NCBI RefSeq assembly: GCF_032917945.1
Contig: NZ_CP136624.1
Location: forward strand, 4,216,001 to 4,280,000
Length of the DNA stretch: 64,000 nt
Source of the DNA: Bradyrhizobium sp. sBnM-33
Lineage (GTDB): Bacteria; Pseudomonadota; Alphaproteobacteria; Rhizobiales; Xanthobacteraceae
Reading direction: 5' to 3'
The notes beneath the pieces were generated by a model. The model was not told where the DNA came from, searched no databases, and saw only the letters and a list, made by a program, of their open reading frames with translations. Positions 27,448 through 36,570 of this stretch are shown one piece after another. The translations under genes were made by a program, and so were the position numbers. Numbering within the stretch: the first letter of the stretch is position 1; every line of letters begins with the position of its first letter.

Positions 27448-28128
27448 ATGAACAGCTTCGCCCGGATCATCTCGCCGGCGTGCTTCGCCCTCGCCGCCAT
27501 GTCGATTCTCGCAAGCGCGCCTGCGCATGCGCAATCCGCCAATACCAGCTTCTTCGTGACCAGCAACGGCATCGGCAATGGCGGCAATCTCGGCGGTCTT
27601 GCCGGCGCCGACAATCATTGCCAGACGCTGGCGCAGGCCGCCGGTGCCGGAGGCAAAACCTGGCGCGCCTATCTATCAACGCAAGGCGCCGACGGTGCAC
27701 CTGCGGTGAACGCGCGCGACCGTATCGGCAAGGGGCCGTGGCAGAATGCCAAAGGCACCGTGATTGCCAAGGACGTCGCCGAACTGCACGGCGCCAACGG
27801 CCTCACCAAGCAGACCGCCTTGAGCGAGAAGGGCGAGGTCATCAATGGCCGCGGCGATACGCCCAATCGCCACGACATACTGACGGGATCGCAGCCCGAC
27901 GGCACCGCGTTTACCGCCGGCGAAGATCGCACCTGCAGGAACTGGACGAGTTCGACGCAAGGCGCTGCAATGGTCGGACATTCCGATCGCGTGGGACTGC
28001 GCGACGACGACGCCTCGAAATCCTGGAATTCGTCGCATCCCTCGCGCGGGCCCGACGGCGGCTGTTCGCAGGCCGACCTGAAGAGCACCGGCGGTGATGG
28101 ACTGTTTTATTGTTTCGCGACGAACTGA
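27448..28128 (+). CDS. Exported lectin / endostatin-like fold protein
   Basis: 226 residues with a signal peptide (ACFALAAMSILASAPAHA, then QS). The mature part, SFFVTSNGIGNGGNLGGLAGADNHCQTLAQAAG, begins the pattern of the DUF1554 / collagenase NC10-endostatin-like group, in which Cys residues (DNHCQ, RTCRNW, GGCSQ, FYCF) form disulphides. The ending SRGPDGGCSQADLKSTGGDGLFYCF is typical. Proteins of this type are often named lectin in rhizobial genomes, but carbohydrate binding is not shown by the sequence. Periplasmic or secreted. Confidence 0.7.
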   Translation: MNSFARIISPACFALAAMSILASAPAHAQSANTSFFVTSNGIGNGGNLGGLAGADNHCQTLAQAAGAGGKTWRAYLSTQGADGAPAVNARDRIGKGPWQNAKGTVIAKDVAELHGANGLTKQTALSEKGEVINGRGDTPNRHDILTGSQPDGTAFTAGEDRTCRNWTSSTQGAAMVGHSDRVGLRDDDASKSWNSSHPSRGPDGGCSQADLKSTGGDGLFYCFATN

Positions 28129-28254
28129 TCAGGCGGCGGTTTGCGCTCCTGCTATGGGAGAGGAAGTTATCGTAGACGGAACGGGCCTGGTCTGCCGCCT
28201 GATCTCGGAACTCCTGATTGTCTGTGGAGTTTTGATCGGGTCGGAGGCCTTGCC

Positions 28255-28530
28255 ATGAAACGTCTGCTTGTCGCGTTGATTTTGACCGTCCTGGCGCCCA
28301 CAACGGTGGCGCTGGCTGGCAACACGTCGTCGAATTCCAGTTCCAACTCATCGAACGGCGTTCACACCCGTGTCGATACCATCACAACGGACGATGGCCG
28401 TGGGCGGAGAATTTACGAGCGGCGCAGCGTCCGCATCGACGCTGATCGCGGACGACCGACATACATGCGTAACACCGTTCGCGAGCGCTACGGCCCTATG
28501 CACCGCTGGCACCGTGACGATGACGATTGA
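28255..28530 (+). CDS. Small exported hypothetical protein
   Basis: 91 residues from the ATG at 28255 with a TCGGAGG ribosome site upstream. A signal peptide (RLLVALILTVLAPTTVALA, then GN) is followed by a Ser/Asn-rich linker and a strongly charged end (RWHRDDDD). No family recognised. A terminator lies about 105 bp downstream. Confidence 0.6.
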   Translation: MKRLLVALILTVLAPTTVALAGNTSSNSSSNSSNGVHTRVDTITTDDGRGRRIYERRSVRIDADRGRPTYMRNTVRERYGPMHRWHRDDDD

Positions 28531-28635
28531 AACGATTTGCGGCCGATCCGATATTTGACGAGGAGGACGTCGCTCTGGTCGCCGTCATTCCCGGCGCTGG
28601 CGGTGAAGCCCGTCAATTTTTCAAGTTTGTCGATC

Positions 28636-28661
28636 AAGCCGCCCCAGAGGCGGCTTTTTTT
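28636..28661 (+). terminator. Rho-independent terminator
   Basis: An 8-bp perfect stem, AAGCCGCC / GGCGGCTT, with a 5-base loop and seven following T residues. It likely ends the transcript of the small exported protein gene at 28255. Confidence 0.8.
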
Positions 28662-28774
28662 GCGCCGCTTTCGGAAGCTTTCCCGTCCAGTCCAGTTCCG
28701 CAGCGTCTGGCGTGACGAACGAATGGCGGGATGATTTGTTGGCCCTGTCAAACCGGCATCAGGAGGCGCCTTCG

Positions 28775-29482
28775 ATGCATTACGAGCTTTACTACTGGCC
28801 GACCATTCAGGGCCGCGGCGAGTACGTGCGTCTCGCGCTGGAAGAGGCCGGCGCCGGCTATACCGACGTGGCGCGCCACGGCAACGGTATGGCCGCGATG
28901 ACGCGCATGATGGAAGTCGGGAAGGGAACGCCGCCCTTCGCGCCGCCGTTCCTGAAAGCCGGGAAGCTCGTGATCGGGCAGACCGCCAACATCCTGCTCT
29001 ATCTCGGATCACGGCACGGGCTGGCGCCGAAGACGGAAGCCGGCAGATTATGGGTGCACCAACTACAGCTCACGATCGCGGACCTGGTGCTGGAAGTTCA
29101 CGACACCCATCATCCGCTCGGGCCGTCACTGTACTATGAGGAGCAGAAAGCGCCGGCAAAAAAACGCACCGATGAGTTCTGGAAGTCGCGCGTGCCGAAA
29201 TATCTCGGCTATTTCGAAGATCTACTGCAGGCCAATGGCGGGACCTATGTCACCGGCCGCCGCCTGACCTATGTCGACCTGTCGCTGTTTCAGATCGTCG
29301 AAGGCCTGCGCTATGCGTTTCCGAAACGGATGAATGCCTTCGAGAGCGAAATTCCCGGTCTCGTCGAGCTGCGCGACCGCGTCGCGGTGCGGCCGAACAT
29401 CAAGGCGTATCTGGCGAGCGATCGAAGGATTGAATTCAACGAGGAGGGGATTTTCCGAAGGTACAAGTCGCTGGATGCTTGA
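28775..29482 (+). CDS. Glutathione S-transferase family protein
   Basis: 235 residues from the ATG at 28775, which has AGGAGG 9 bp upstream; an upstream start at 28712 lacks a site. The N-terminal thioredoxin-like domain has MHYELYYWPTIQGRGEYVRLALEEAGAGY, with the Tyr/Arg pattern seen in sigma/pi-like classes, and LVIGQTANILLYL, the GSH gamma-Glu-binding region. The C-terminal helical domain ends with YVTGRRLTYVDLSLFQIVEGL. Substrate unknown. Confidence 0.88.
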   Translation: MHYELYYWPTIQGRGEYVRLALEEAGAGYTDVARHGNGMAAMTRMMEVGKGTPPFAPPFLKAGKLVIGQTANILLYLGSRHGLAPKTEAGRLWVHQLQLTIADLVLEVHDTHHPLGPSLYYEEQKAPAKKRTDEFWKSRVPKYLGYFEDLLQANGGTYVTGRRLTYVDLSLFQIVEGLRYAFPKRMNAFESEIPGLVELRDRVAVRPNIKAYLASDRRIEFNEEGIFRRYKSLDA

Positions 29483-29504
29483 ATCGCGTCTTAGCTCTCT
29501 CCTT

Positions 29505-29596
29505 CGTCATGCCCGGGCTTGACCCGGGCATCCACGACTTTTCTTCGCGCCGCGTCAAAGGACGTGGATAGCCGGGACAAGCCCGGGCATGACGAC
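29505..29596. repeat. Palindromic dispersed repeat
   Basis: cgtcatgcccgggcttgacc ... and its mirror agcccgggcatgacg enclose about 60 bp; an inner gtggatag / ccacgac segment also partly mirrors. It lies between the convergent GST and GFA genes, where it could form a bidirectional stem. Confidence 0.75.
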
Positions 29597-29606
29597 TGAT
29601 GTTGTA

Positions 29607-29966
29607 TCACATGCTCCTGCCATCCACCGGCGTCATCTGCAACTTCGACAGTTCGATGCCGTCAAAACAGCTCACATTGACCGCCACTACGTCGGTGCCG
29701 TCGGGCTTCTTGCCGCGCGCGAACACATCGACGCCGCAATCGACGCAAAGCTGGTGGTGGATCGCGTGCTTGTTGAAGAGATATTCCTTCAGGTTTTCTT
29801 CGCCGGCGCGGAGGTGAAAACTTTTCGGGTCGAGGAAGGTGAAATGCAGCCCTTTCTTGGTGCAGATCGAGCAGTTGCAGGCCGTGACCATCGCTAGATC
29901 GGTGGTGCATTCGAAGCGCACCTGGCCGCAATGGCAGCCGCCGGTGTAGGTCTTGCTGTCGGGCAT
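29607..29966 (-). CDS. GFA / CENP-V family zinc protein
   Basis: 119 residues from the ATG at 29966. The fold is shown by its Cys pattern: GGCHCGQVRFEC, TACNCSICTKKG and HHQLCVDCGVDVFA. These coordinate zinc in the family of glutathione-dependent formaldehyde-activating enzyme (Gfa), although many members have unknown substrates. It starts 17 bp downstream of the methyltransferase-like gene on the same strand, so they form an operon. Confidence 0.88.
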   Translation of the reverse strand: MPDSKTYTGGCHCGQVRFECTTDLAMVTACNCSICTKKGLHFTFLDPKSFHLRAGEENLKEYLFNKHAIHHQLCVDCGVDVFARGKKPDGTDVVAVNVSCFDGIELSKLQMTPVDGRSM

Positions 29967-29982
29967 CTCTCCGTCATCCTTC

Positions 29983-30657
29983 TCACCAAATTCCGGGCAC
30001 CAGACGATAGCGCACGCGGGCGGCGTAGTCAGCATAGCCCGGAAGCCCTTCGATCAACGCGCGCTCCTCGATGCGGGCGCGAATCGCGAACAGCACGGCG
30101 AACACCGGCGCGAACGCCACACCCCACCACGATCCCAGGAGCAGCGGTATTCCGATGAAGTACAGCATGACGGCGCTATACATTGGATGGCGGACGAAGG
30201 CGTAAGGCCCGCTCGAGATCACGCGTTGGTGGCGTGCGGCCTGCACCTTTACGACCGGCGCGGCGAACGAATTTTCGCGGAACACCCACATGATGAATGC
30301 GATCGAGAGTAAGAACATCGCGAGGCCGAGCGCCTGCAGCAGCAGTGGAACGTCGGAGGCGTCGGCGCGGCGGTCCAGCCCGATCGCGACCAGCCATAGC
30401 AATAGCGCCGCGACAAATATCAGCATGAATATCTTGTCGGCAGCGGGCTGGTCGGCCTGAAATTTCGGCCGCATGCGCTCGGCGAGCAGCGCCGGATCGG
30501 TCTTGGCAAGCCACAATCCGCAGGCAGGACCGAGGATCGCGCTAACGATCAACATCACCCACGCCCCCGGCCAGTCCAGCGACCCCGCCGCGGCGAACAA
30601 TAGCGCGCCCATGCCGACGACGACGATGGTGTTCTGCAGCAGAAGTTTGGCGATCAT
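29983..30657 (-). CDS. Isoprenylcysteine methyltransferase-like (ICMT/PEMT) membrane protein
   Basis: 224 residues from the ATG at 30657; a start at 30708 would add 17. About five hydrophobic helices and the C-terminal SAM-binding signature of the family: SSGPYAFVRHPMYSAVMLYFIGIPLLLGSWWG...RIEERALIEGLPGYADYAARVRYRLVPGIW. Bacterial members methylate varied small substrates (for example methanethiol in MddA); the substrate here cannot be read. Upstream partner of the GFA gene. Confidence 0.88.
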   Translation of the reverse strand: MIAKLLLQNTIVVVGMGALLFAAAGSLDWPGAWVMLIVSAILGPACGLWLAKTDPALLAERMRPKFQADQPAADKIFMLIFVAALLLWLVAIGLDRRADASDVPLLLQALGLAMFLLSIAFIMWVFRENSFAAPVVKVQAARHQRVISSGPYAFVRHPMYSAVMLYFIGIPLLLGSWWGVAFAPVFAVLFAIRARIEERALIEGLPGYADYAARVRYRLVPGIW

Positions 30658-30747
30658 GCGCGGGTTCCATTGCCCCACGCGCAACAGGATAGCGCATTTT
30701 TTCGGCAAACTTGCGGCGCTGGGTTGCCGCGGGCAGGCGGCCTGCCG

Positions 30748-30942
30748 TCAGGCCAGTTGGTCGATCCGCGTTCCCTGACCCGGCGGCAGGGGAGCGATCA
30801 GCGTCGGCTGCGGCGTGCGGGTGCCGTCGGCGGCAGCGCCGTTCTGCACGTCGGGTGTCTTGTCGGGAGCCTTGAACACGGGGACTTCAGGCGGTTTGAC
30901 CACCACCGTTGCGGCGACAGCAGGGACATTCATCGGAAGCAT
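30748..30942 (-). CDS. Small Pro-rich hypothetical protein
   Basis: 64 residues from the ATG at 30942, with GGAGG about 13 bp upstream; an ATG at 30933 also works. It is low complexity, rich in Val and Pro (AVAATVVVKPPEVPVFKAPDKTPDV), with no signal or membrane part. No family recognised. Coding status rests on the ribosome site and the open frame. Confidence 0.4.
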   Translation of the reverse strand: MLPMNVPAVAATVVVKPPEVPVFKAPDKTPDVQNGAAADGTRTPQPTLIAPLPPGQGTRIDQLA

Positions 30943-31095
30943 CCTTTTGCTTGCCTCCGATACTGGCCGGGTTGAACGAACGATTGGTGAATCCGCAACC
31001 GCCAATCGCGGCCGCAGGTGTCAATCCCGTCCGATGGTGAACGAGGCGCTGCCGCTTTCGTTAGAATGCGACGTATCGCAGCTCCGGCTGTCCGG

Positions 31096-31572
31096 CTATT
31101 CGTCCTTGCCGCGGGTCACCACGATCGAGGCTTCGGTCTTGGTGCGCGTGCATTCCATGTTGAGCCGGCGGAAGCGCATGGAAACCTTGTCGCCGCGCAG
31201 AATGCCCATGCGCTTGATGCAGCGCGAGGAGCCGGTCGCAACGTCGGGCTTCGGAATCGTGAAAATGATGGCGCCGGCCGAGGCGACCAGTTCGAAAAAT
31301 TGCGGCTTCGGCTTGCGGTCCGTCTTGGCATAGAGCTCGTTGGAGTAATTGCGGCCGCGGCAGCCGAGCGACAGCTCTTTCGCCGCCGGATGCGTCAGAT
31401 AGATCATGTTGCCGGTATTGACGCTGATCTTGAGGCCGTCGATCTGGTTCTTCAATTCCTTGGCGATATCGTCGCAGCGGTCGGCCTGCGCCGGCGATGC
31501 GCCGACCGTCGCAACCAGCGCCAGCGTGGCGGCAAGCAAGGTTGATCGGCGAAATAGTGATCCCAAACTCAT
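31096..31572 (-). CDS. Periplasmic hypothetical protein
   Basis: 158 residues from the ATG at 31572, preceded by AAAGGGG. A signal peptide (STLLAATLALVATVGASPAQA) is followed by a domain with paired Cys residues (DRCDDIAKEL, SLGCRGRNYSNELYAK, SSRCIKRMG, NMECTRTK) that could form two disulphides. Rhizobia carry many such small periplasmic proteins of unknown role; I do not recognise a named family. Confidence 0.6.
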   Translation of the reverse strand: MSLGSLFRRSTLLAATLALVATVGASPAQADRCDDIAKELKNQIDGLKISVNTGNMIYLTHPAAKELSLGCRGRNYSNELYAKTDRKPKPQFFELVASAGAIIFTIPKPDVATGSSRCIKRMGILRGDKVSMRFRRLNMECTRTKTEASIVVTRGKDE

Positions 31573-31657
31573 GTGAATGCCCCTTTGCGCCATTCAAACC
31601 CGCGCGCGGATTTCCTGCAAGGGCGCCGCGCGGAAGTCAACTTGATCTTGATGTGTG

Positions 31658-32209
31658 TCAGAACCCGTAAATCATGATGCCGATCGCAAAGACGATCACG
31701 CCGAGCATATTAACGATCACGGTGAGGACGTCGATCAGCGTGGGAATGCTGACCAGCAGGGTGGCAAGTCCCAGCCGCTCCTTGCGTGTGGCGAGCGCGA
31801 TGGCGCAGGCAGCCATCAGCGGAAACGCAACGATCTGGACGGGCGTCTGGAAGGCGGAGATGCCGCTGAAGTCGAAGCCGTGCCGCACCACCGACGGCAT
31901 GTAGTTCAGCCAGTTCATCAGCACGAGCGCGCCGAGCGCGATGACGGCGTAATGCAGCCGGCCAACGGTGGCAAACCCCAGCGCCGCCAGCGCCAGCACG
32001 GGATGGCTGAACACATACGCCTTGATGATCGCGCCACCGACGCCGGGGCCGGGAATTTCCGACATATCGCCGAACAGCATCGGCAAATGCGAAAGCCCTT
32101 CGAAGGCCTCGATGGCGGCAATGATGATCAGAAACAGATAAAGCCCGAGCAACCGCGGGGGGCGGATCGGCGCAGCGGCCTCATCGTTCAGTGTCGTGGC
32201 GGAGGTCAT
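31658..32209 (-). CDS. Hypothetical integral membrane protein
   Basis: 183 residues from the ATG at 32209, with GGAG-like sequence upstream of other starts weaker. Five hydrophobic helices (LLGLYLFLIIIAAIEAF; PVLALAALGFATV; YAVIALGALVLMNWL; VQIVAFPLMAACAIAL; LIDVLTVIVNMLGVIVFAIGIMIYGF). No catalytic motif or family match. It shares its upstream region with the fumarase gene, which is transcribed away from it. Confidence 0.6.
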   Translation of the reverse strand: MTSATTLNDEAAAPIRPPRLLGLYLFLIIIAAIEAFEGLSHLPMLFGDMSEIPGPGVGGAIIKAYVFSHPVLALAALGFATVGRLHYAVIALGALVLMNWLNYMPSVVRHGFDFSGISAFQTPVQIVAFPLMAACAIALATRKERLGLATLLVSIPTLIDVLTVIVNMLGVIVFAIGIMIYGF

Positions 32210-32422
32210 TTCTGATCGCAATCGATGGCGGAATATCTGGAATTTCCGTTTGTCTGAAACGTACCCGGAACGGTTCAATCGCCCGTACTGCTACGGTTAC
32301 TGCCCGTTCCGGCCCCTCCGTTCGGGGCAAGCAAACCTTCCTTTTGGTCAAAAAATGCTTAGAACGGGTCTATCTTCGCGGCGCCGTTCCGGCCGCCGCC
32401 GGCTCCAACCCGAGATATCGAC

Positions 32423-34075
32423 ATGAACGCCCCGACCGCTTTTCCCGACCAGAAACCCGTTCCGCCCTACAAGCATACGCCGCTGTTTCCGCTGGGGCCG
32501 GACACCACGCCCTATAAGAAGATCACGAGCGAGGGCGTGCGGGTCGAGAAGGTGCTCGGCAAAGACATGCTGGTGGTATCGCGCGAGGCGTTGCGGGCGC
32601 TATCGGAAGCTGCCTTCGGCGACATCAATCACTATCTGCGGCCGGGGCACCTGAAGCAGTTGCGCTCGATCCTGGAAGACAAGGAAGCCAGCGACAACGA
32701 CAAGTTCGTCGCCTTTGATTTCCTGAAGAACGCCAACATCGCCGCCGGCGGCGTGCTGCCGATGTGCCAGGATACCGGCACCGCGATCATCATGGGCAAG
32801 AAGGGCTGCAACATCATCACCGATGGCGACGACGAGGCGGCGCTCTCGGAAGGTGCACGCGATGCCTACCTGCGCCGTAACCTGCGCTATTCGCAGGTGG
32901 CGCCGCTGTCGATGTATGAGGAAAAGAACACCGCCAACAACATGCCGGCGCAATGCGAGATCTACGCCGAGGGTGACGACGCCTACAAATTCATGTTCAT
33001 GGCCAAGGGCGGCGGCAGCGCCAACAAGAGCTTTCTGTTTCAGGCGACGCCTTCCGTTCTGACCAAAGATCGCCTGCTGGCGTTCCTGAAGGAGAAGGTG
33101 CTCACCCTCGGCACCGCCGCGTGCCCGCCGTATCACCTTGCCATCGTGATCGGCGGCACCTCCGCTGAGCTCTGCATGAAGACCGTAAAACTCGCTTCTG
33201 CGCGCTATCTCGATGCGCTGCCGACCCACGGCTCGGCCGACGGCAACGCGTTCCGTGATCTGGAGATGGAGCAGGAAATCCTGAAGATGACGCAGTCGCT
33301 CGGCGTCGGCGCGCAGTTCGGCGGCAAATATTTCTGCCACGACGTGCGCGTGATCCGGATGCCGCGCCACGGCGCCTCGCTCCCGATCGGGCTCGGCGTC
33401 TCCTGTTCGGCGGACCGCCAGGTGCTTGGCAAGATCACCAAGGACGGCGTCTATCTCGAAGAGCTCGAGCACAACCCGGCGCAATATCTGCCGGCTGTCG
33501 AGCAGTCGCTCGGCGGCGAGGTCGTCAAGATCGACCTCAACCAGCCGATGAAAGAGATCCTGGCGACGCTGTCGAAGTACCCGATCAAGACGCGCGTCTC
33601 GATGACCGGCACCATGATCGTCGCGCGCGATTCCGCGCACGCCAAATTGCGCGAGCGGTTGGAGAAGGGAGAGCCGCTGCCGGATTACTTCAAGAACCAT
33701 CCGGTGTACTACGCCGGCCCCGCCAAGACGCCCGATGGTTACGCCTCCGGCGCGTTCGGCCCGACCACTGCGGGACGCATGGACTCGTTCGTCGACCAGT
33801 TCCAGGCGGCGGGCGGCTCGATGGTGATGGTCGCCAAGGGCAACCGGGCAGTCGCGGTGCGCGAAGCCTGCAAGAAGCACGGCGGCTTCTATCTCGGTTC
33901 GATCGGCGGAGCTGCGGCAAATCTCGCCGAGCATTGCATCAAAAAGGTCGAGATGGTGGAATATCCCGAACTCGGCATGGAAGCGATCTGGCGCATCGAA
34001 GTGGTGGATTTCCCGGCCTTCATCATCATCGACGACAAGGGCAATGACTTCTTCAAGGAACTGAATCTGGGGTGA
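32423..34075 (+). CDS. fum: Class I (iron-sulfur) fumarate hydratase
   Basis: 550 residues, the usual length of the homodimeric class I fumarase. It catalyses fumarate to malate hydration in the TCA cycle. The N-terminal catalytic domain has [17 protein letters not shown] and [20 protein letters not shown], and further on [11 protein letters not shown]; these Cys residues are the [4Fe-4S] ligand set. The C-terminal domain has [29 protein letters not shown]. The DUF429 gene starts within its stop codon, so they are coupled. Confidence 0.93.
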   Translation: MNAPTAFPDQKPVPPYKHTPLFPLGPDTTPYKKITSEGVRVEKVLGKDMLVVSREALRALSEAAFGDINHYLRPGHLKQLRSILEDKEASDNDKFVAFDFLKNANIAAGGVLPMCQDTGTAIIMGKKGCNIITDGDDEAALSEGARDAYLRRNLRYSQVAPLSMYEEKNTANNMPAQCEIYAEGDDAYKFMFMAKGGGSANKSFLFQATPSVLTKDRLLAFLKEKVLTLGTAACPPYHLAIVIGGTSAELCMKTVKLASARYLDALPTHGSADGNAFRDLEMEQEILKMTQSLGVGAQFGGKYFCHDVRVIRMPRHGASLPIGLGVSCSADRQVLGKITKDGVYLEELEHNPAQYLPAVEQSLGGEVVKIDLNQPMKEILATLSKYPIKTRVSMTGTMIVARDSAHAKLRERLEKGEPLPDYFKNHPVYYAGPAKTPDGYASGAFGPTTAGRMDSFVDQFQAAGGSMVMVAKGNRAVAVREACKKHGGFYLGSIGGAAANLAEHCIKKVEMVEYPELGMEAIWRIEVVDFPAFIIIDDKGNDFFKELNLG

Positions 34076-34746
34076 GGGCGCTCGGCCTCGACGGGTTCAG
34101 CAAGGGCTGGGTCGCCGTGCTGCTTGACGGCGGCTTTCACAGGATCAGCTTCTGTCGCGACGTTGCCGAAGCGTTGTCTGTTCGCTTCGACCGCGCGGCG
34201 ATCGATATTCCCATGGGCATGACCGATGACGGCGAGCGGGCCTGTGACCTCCTCGCCCGCGGGAGGTTACGGCCGCATTGTTCACGCGTGTTCACCGGCG
34301 CGCGGCGTTGGCTGTGGACCGAATTCTCCGATCCCGACCAGGCCAATCGAGGTGCATTGCAACGCGGCCAAAAGCGGGTGTCGCGCCAGCTCTGGCACCT
34401 CGGACCGAAGATCATGGAGGTGGATACGTTCGTGCGGGCCAACCGCGCGCACGACATTCGCGAGGCTCATCCGGAACTGGTTTTCTTGCGCCTGAACGAA
34501 TACGAGCCGCTGCCGTCGAAGAAGTCCGAGGAAGGAATCCGTACCCGCCGCGCGCTGCTCAAGCGGGAAGGGATCAGGGAGATCGACAGGTGGTTGGCCG
34601 ACGAACGTATCGCTACCGGCGCCAAACGCGATGACGTGCTTGACGCCTGTGCTGTTGCGATCGCTGCACGCGACGCCGCTCGTTGCGTTCCGGACGGGAT
34701 ACCGCCGCGCGATGCGCACGGCCTGCCGATGCAGATCTGGTGTTGA
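34072..34746 (+). CDS. DUF429 family protein (RNase H-like fold)
   Basis: 224 residues starting with GTG at 34072 inside the fumarase stop (GTGA overlap). Acidic residues are placed as in RNase H-like nuclease folds: Asp in [19 protein letters not shown], the segment [14 protein letters not shown], and [17 protein letters not shown]. Members of DUF429 are predicted nucleases; activity is not proven. Overlap with fumarase implies cotranslation, an unusual pairing. Confidence 0.85.
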   Translation: MRALGLDGFSKGWVAVLLDGGFHRISFCRDVAEALSVRFDRAAIDIPMGMTDDGERACDLLARGRLRPHCSRVFTGARRWLWTEFSDPDQANRGALQRGQKRVSRQLWHLGPKIMEVDTFVRANRAHDIREAHPELVFLRLNEYEPLPSKKSEEGIRTRRALLKREGIREIDRWLADERIATGAKRDDVLDACAVAIAARDAARCVPDGIPPRDAHGLPMQIWC

Positions 34747-34826
34747 CGCGATACCGGTCCTATCCAACCAAAGCCGGGATCACGTCAGCTACAATCCCGC
34801 GCATGTAGAGCCCCTTCGTGCGATGG

Positions 34827-35270
34827 TCAGTGGTGAATTGTGACGCCCAGCTCCCTCGCCTGTTCGATGAGCCGGGGGATGTCAGGTGGGGTGTCGGAGG
34901 GTGGAGGAAAGTCGCGGGCACCTCTGGGCATGGGCTCGCCCAGGCTCGCAAAGAACGCCGCATGGATTCTGCCGGGCACATTGAAGACGAACATCCGCCC
35001 TGAGCCTTCGCCGATATTCTTCAGTGCATGGACAGCCCCGTTCGGGATGGGCACCACATCACCGGGGCGCGCGATGCGCTCCTCGCCCTCGATGACGAAG
35101 GCATAGATGCCCTCCAAAATGCAGAAGACCTCGTTGTCGCCCGGGTGGCTGTTGGGTGGCACCCCAGCACCCGGGGCGGTGGTCACGTCCACGAGGCAAT
35201 AGCCCATCTCCCCGCGCGAATGAAACCGTATGAGATTGCCGAACAGATGATAGGTGTCAGTTTCGTTCAT
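34827..35270 (-). CDS. Cupin-domain protein
   Basis: 147 residues. A single cupin beta barrel: motif 1 around PPNSHPGDNEVFCILEGIYAFVIEGE (His and Glu metal ligands in place) and motif 2 around VPIPNGAVHALKNIGEG. A GGAGG ribosome site precedes the ATG. It is divergent from a TetR-type regulator, with an inverted repeat in between, so the regulator probably controls it. Enzymatic role unknown; dioxygenase or isomerase roles are possible. Confidence 0.85.
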   Translation of the reverse strand: MNETDTYHLFGNLIRFHSRGEMGYCLVDVTTAPGAGVPPNSHPGDNEVFCILEGIYAFVIEGEERIARPGDVVPIPNGAVHALKNIGEGSGRMFVFNVPGRIHAAFFASLGEPMPRGARDFPPPSDTPPDIPRLIEQARELGVTIHH

Positions 35271-35299
35271 ATTCGCCTCCTTGCAGGACAGGCATCATT

Positions 35300-35317
35300 A
35301 TGAGACAATCATCTCAT
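35300..35317. promoter_or_regulatory. Inverted repeat, likely operator for adjacent TetR-type regulator
   Basis: ATGAGA-caatca-TCTCAT: two perfect 6-bp arms with a 6-bp gap. The right arm overlaps the ATG of the regulator at 35316 and the left arm is 30 bp upstream of the cupin start. A third half-site, gtgagac, follows. Binding here would block both genes. Confidence 0.6.
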
Positions 35318-35936
35318 GGTGAGACACAATAATCAATCTCAATCCGCAACGACCACCGACCGCGAACGCTTGGGACAGAAACTGCGCACTCGCCGCGACC
35401 TGCTGGCGGCCACGCGCGCCCTGATCGACAGGGGAGTCGAGGTCAACGTGGCGGCTGTGGCGGACGAAGCCAGCATTTCGCGCGCCACTGCCTACCGCTA
35501 TTTTTCCGATCCTGCCGCTCTGGCTCTGGAAGCCGTTTTGGACGGCACGGTGGCCGTACCAGAAAATGTCATTCCGGAAGGCGCTTCTGCGCGTGAGCGC
35601 GTACATGCGGTGCGCCGTTACTGGCTTTCCTTCTACCGCTCATCGGAAAACCGCCTGCGTGTCTTTGCGGCGCGTGCCATGGAGCCGGGACCGGACGGTG
35701 CTCCCCGCTACCGGCGTGCGGCGCGCCGCCTGCCCATGTTCGTTGAAGCGCTGACGCCTGCCCGCGCGGGACTTGGCGAGAAAAGATCCGAGGAGCTCAC
35801 GCTGGCGCTCGCCGCCGCCTCCGGCTTCGAGAGCTACATCACCATGAAGGATATTCTGCAGCTCGACGAGGAGCGGATCGAAAATCTTTCCGAGACGATC
35901 CTGGACGCGATTTTAGAGAAATACCGGATTGCGTGA
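35316..35936 (+). CDS. TetR/AcrR-type transcriptional regulator
   Basis: 206 residues. The N-terminal helix-turn-helix (about 25-70) reads LAATRALIDRGVEVNVAAVADEASISRATAYRYFSDPAALALEAV, the TetR pattern. The rest is the ligand and dimer domain. It is divergent from the cupin gene and its start codon overlaps an inverted repeat, consistent with autorepression. Ligand unknown. Confidence 0.85.
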   Translation: MVRHNNQSQSATTTDRERLGQKLRTRRDLLAATRALIDRGVEVNVAAVADEASISRATAYRYFSDPAALALEAVLDGTVAVPENVIPEGASARERVHAVRRYWLSFYRSSENRLRVFAARAMEPGPDGAPRYRRAARRLPMFVEALTPARAGLGEKRSEELTLALAAASGFESYITMKDILQLDEERIENLSETILDAILEKYRIA

Positions 35937-36148
35937 CAAGTTCGCCGAGTTGGCGGCAGTCGTCTGACGCCTCGCGGTTCGATGGGCGCCCAAGCCACCC
36001 GATCTGCTGCAACATGTGTGTTGCGCTACGCGTAGATTGATCGCGTAGGCTCGGGCACCTGCTGCGCTGCCGCGAGACTACATCGTCGAGAGACAGGGTT
36101 GTCTTATGCATTGTCGAGAGAAAGGGAGGCGCTGCGGCCTCCTAGCCA

Positions 36149-36445
36149 TCAGGCCCGCGCTCCCGTGAAGGGAAAGCTGCCCATCGGGCCGATGCCCATT
36201 TCGCCGGACATGCTGTCGCCGGACACCTTGCCGGTGAAGGCAAGCGTGAGTGGCATCGGGTTGGTGATGGAGATCTTCCAGGCGACGTCGTCGCCGTTGA
36301 CGGTGCCGTCAAAAATTTCACCGGAATTGCCGTCGGCGCCCTGCGTTCCCGTCAACGTGTTGCCAGCGCTTTGCAGCGAAAGCGTCGCCTTGCGCTCGCC
36401 CATTGGCGTGCTCATGGTGATGTTCCAGTTTCCGTCCACGGCCAT
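36149..36445 (-). CDS. Small beta-rich hypothetical protein
   Basis: 98 residues from the ATG at 36445. Alternating pattern MAVDGNWNITMSTPMGERKATLSLQSAGNTLTGTQGADGNSGEIFDGTVNGDDVAWKISITNP suggests an antiparallel beta structure, and the ending VSGDSMSGEMGIGPMGSFPFTGARA repeats the theme. I recall such proteins in many actinobacterial and proteobacterial genomes without a firm function. It lies 126 bp after YciB on the same strand. Confidence 0.65.
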   Translation of the reverse strand: MAVDGNWNITMSTPMGERKATLSLQSAGNTLTGTQGADGNSGEIFDGTVNGDDVAWKISITNPMPLTLAFTGKVSGDSMSGEMGIGPMGSFPFTGARA

Positions 36446-36570
36446 CTTTGTCTCCCGACATTTGCACGGCAAGCCGAAATGGCCTGCTAGATCCGCCAAA
36501 CTCGTGCGCGGTATAGCCTATCTCGCCACACAAGCCCAATCGTCTCAAGCGCCTTTTTGACGCGTATTTC

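Noticed and set aside
26121..27614. 497-codon minus-strand frame opposite the Tim44-like gene
   Set aside because: Shadow frame; it also runs across a clear terminator.
31061..31597. Alternative 178-codon minus-strand frame over the periplasmic gene at 31096
   Set aside because: It lacks a signal or domain pattern, while the other frame has a signal peptide and balanced Cys residues.
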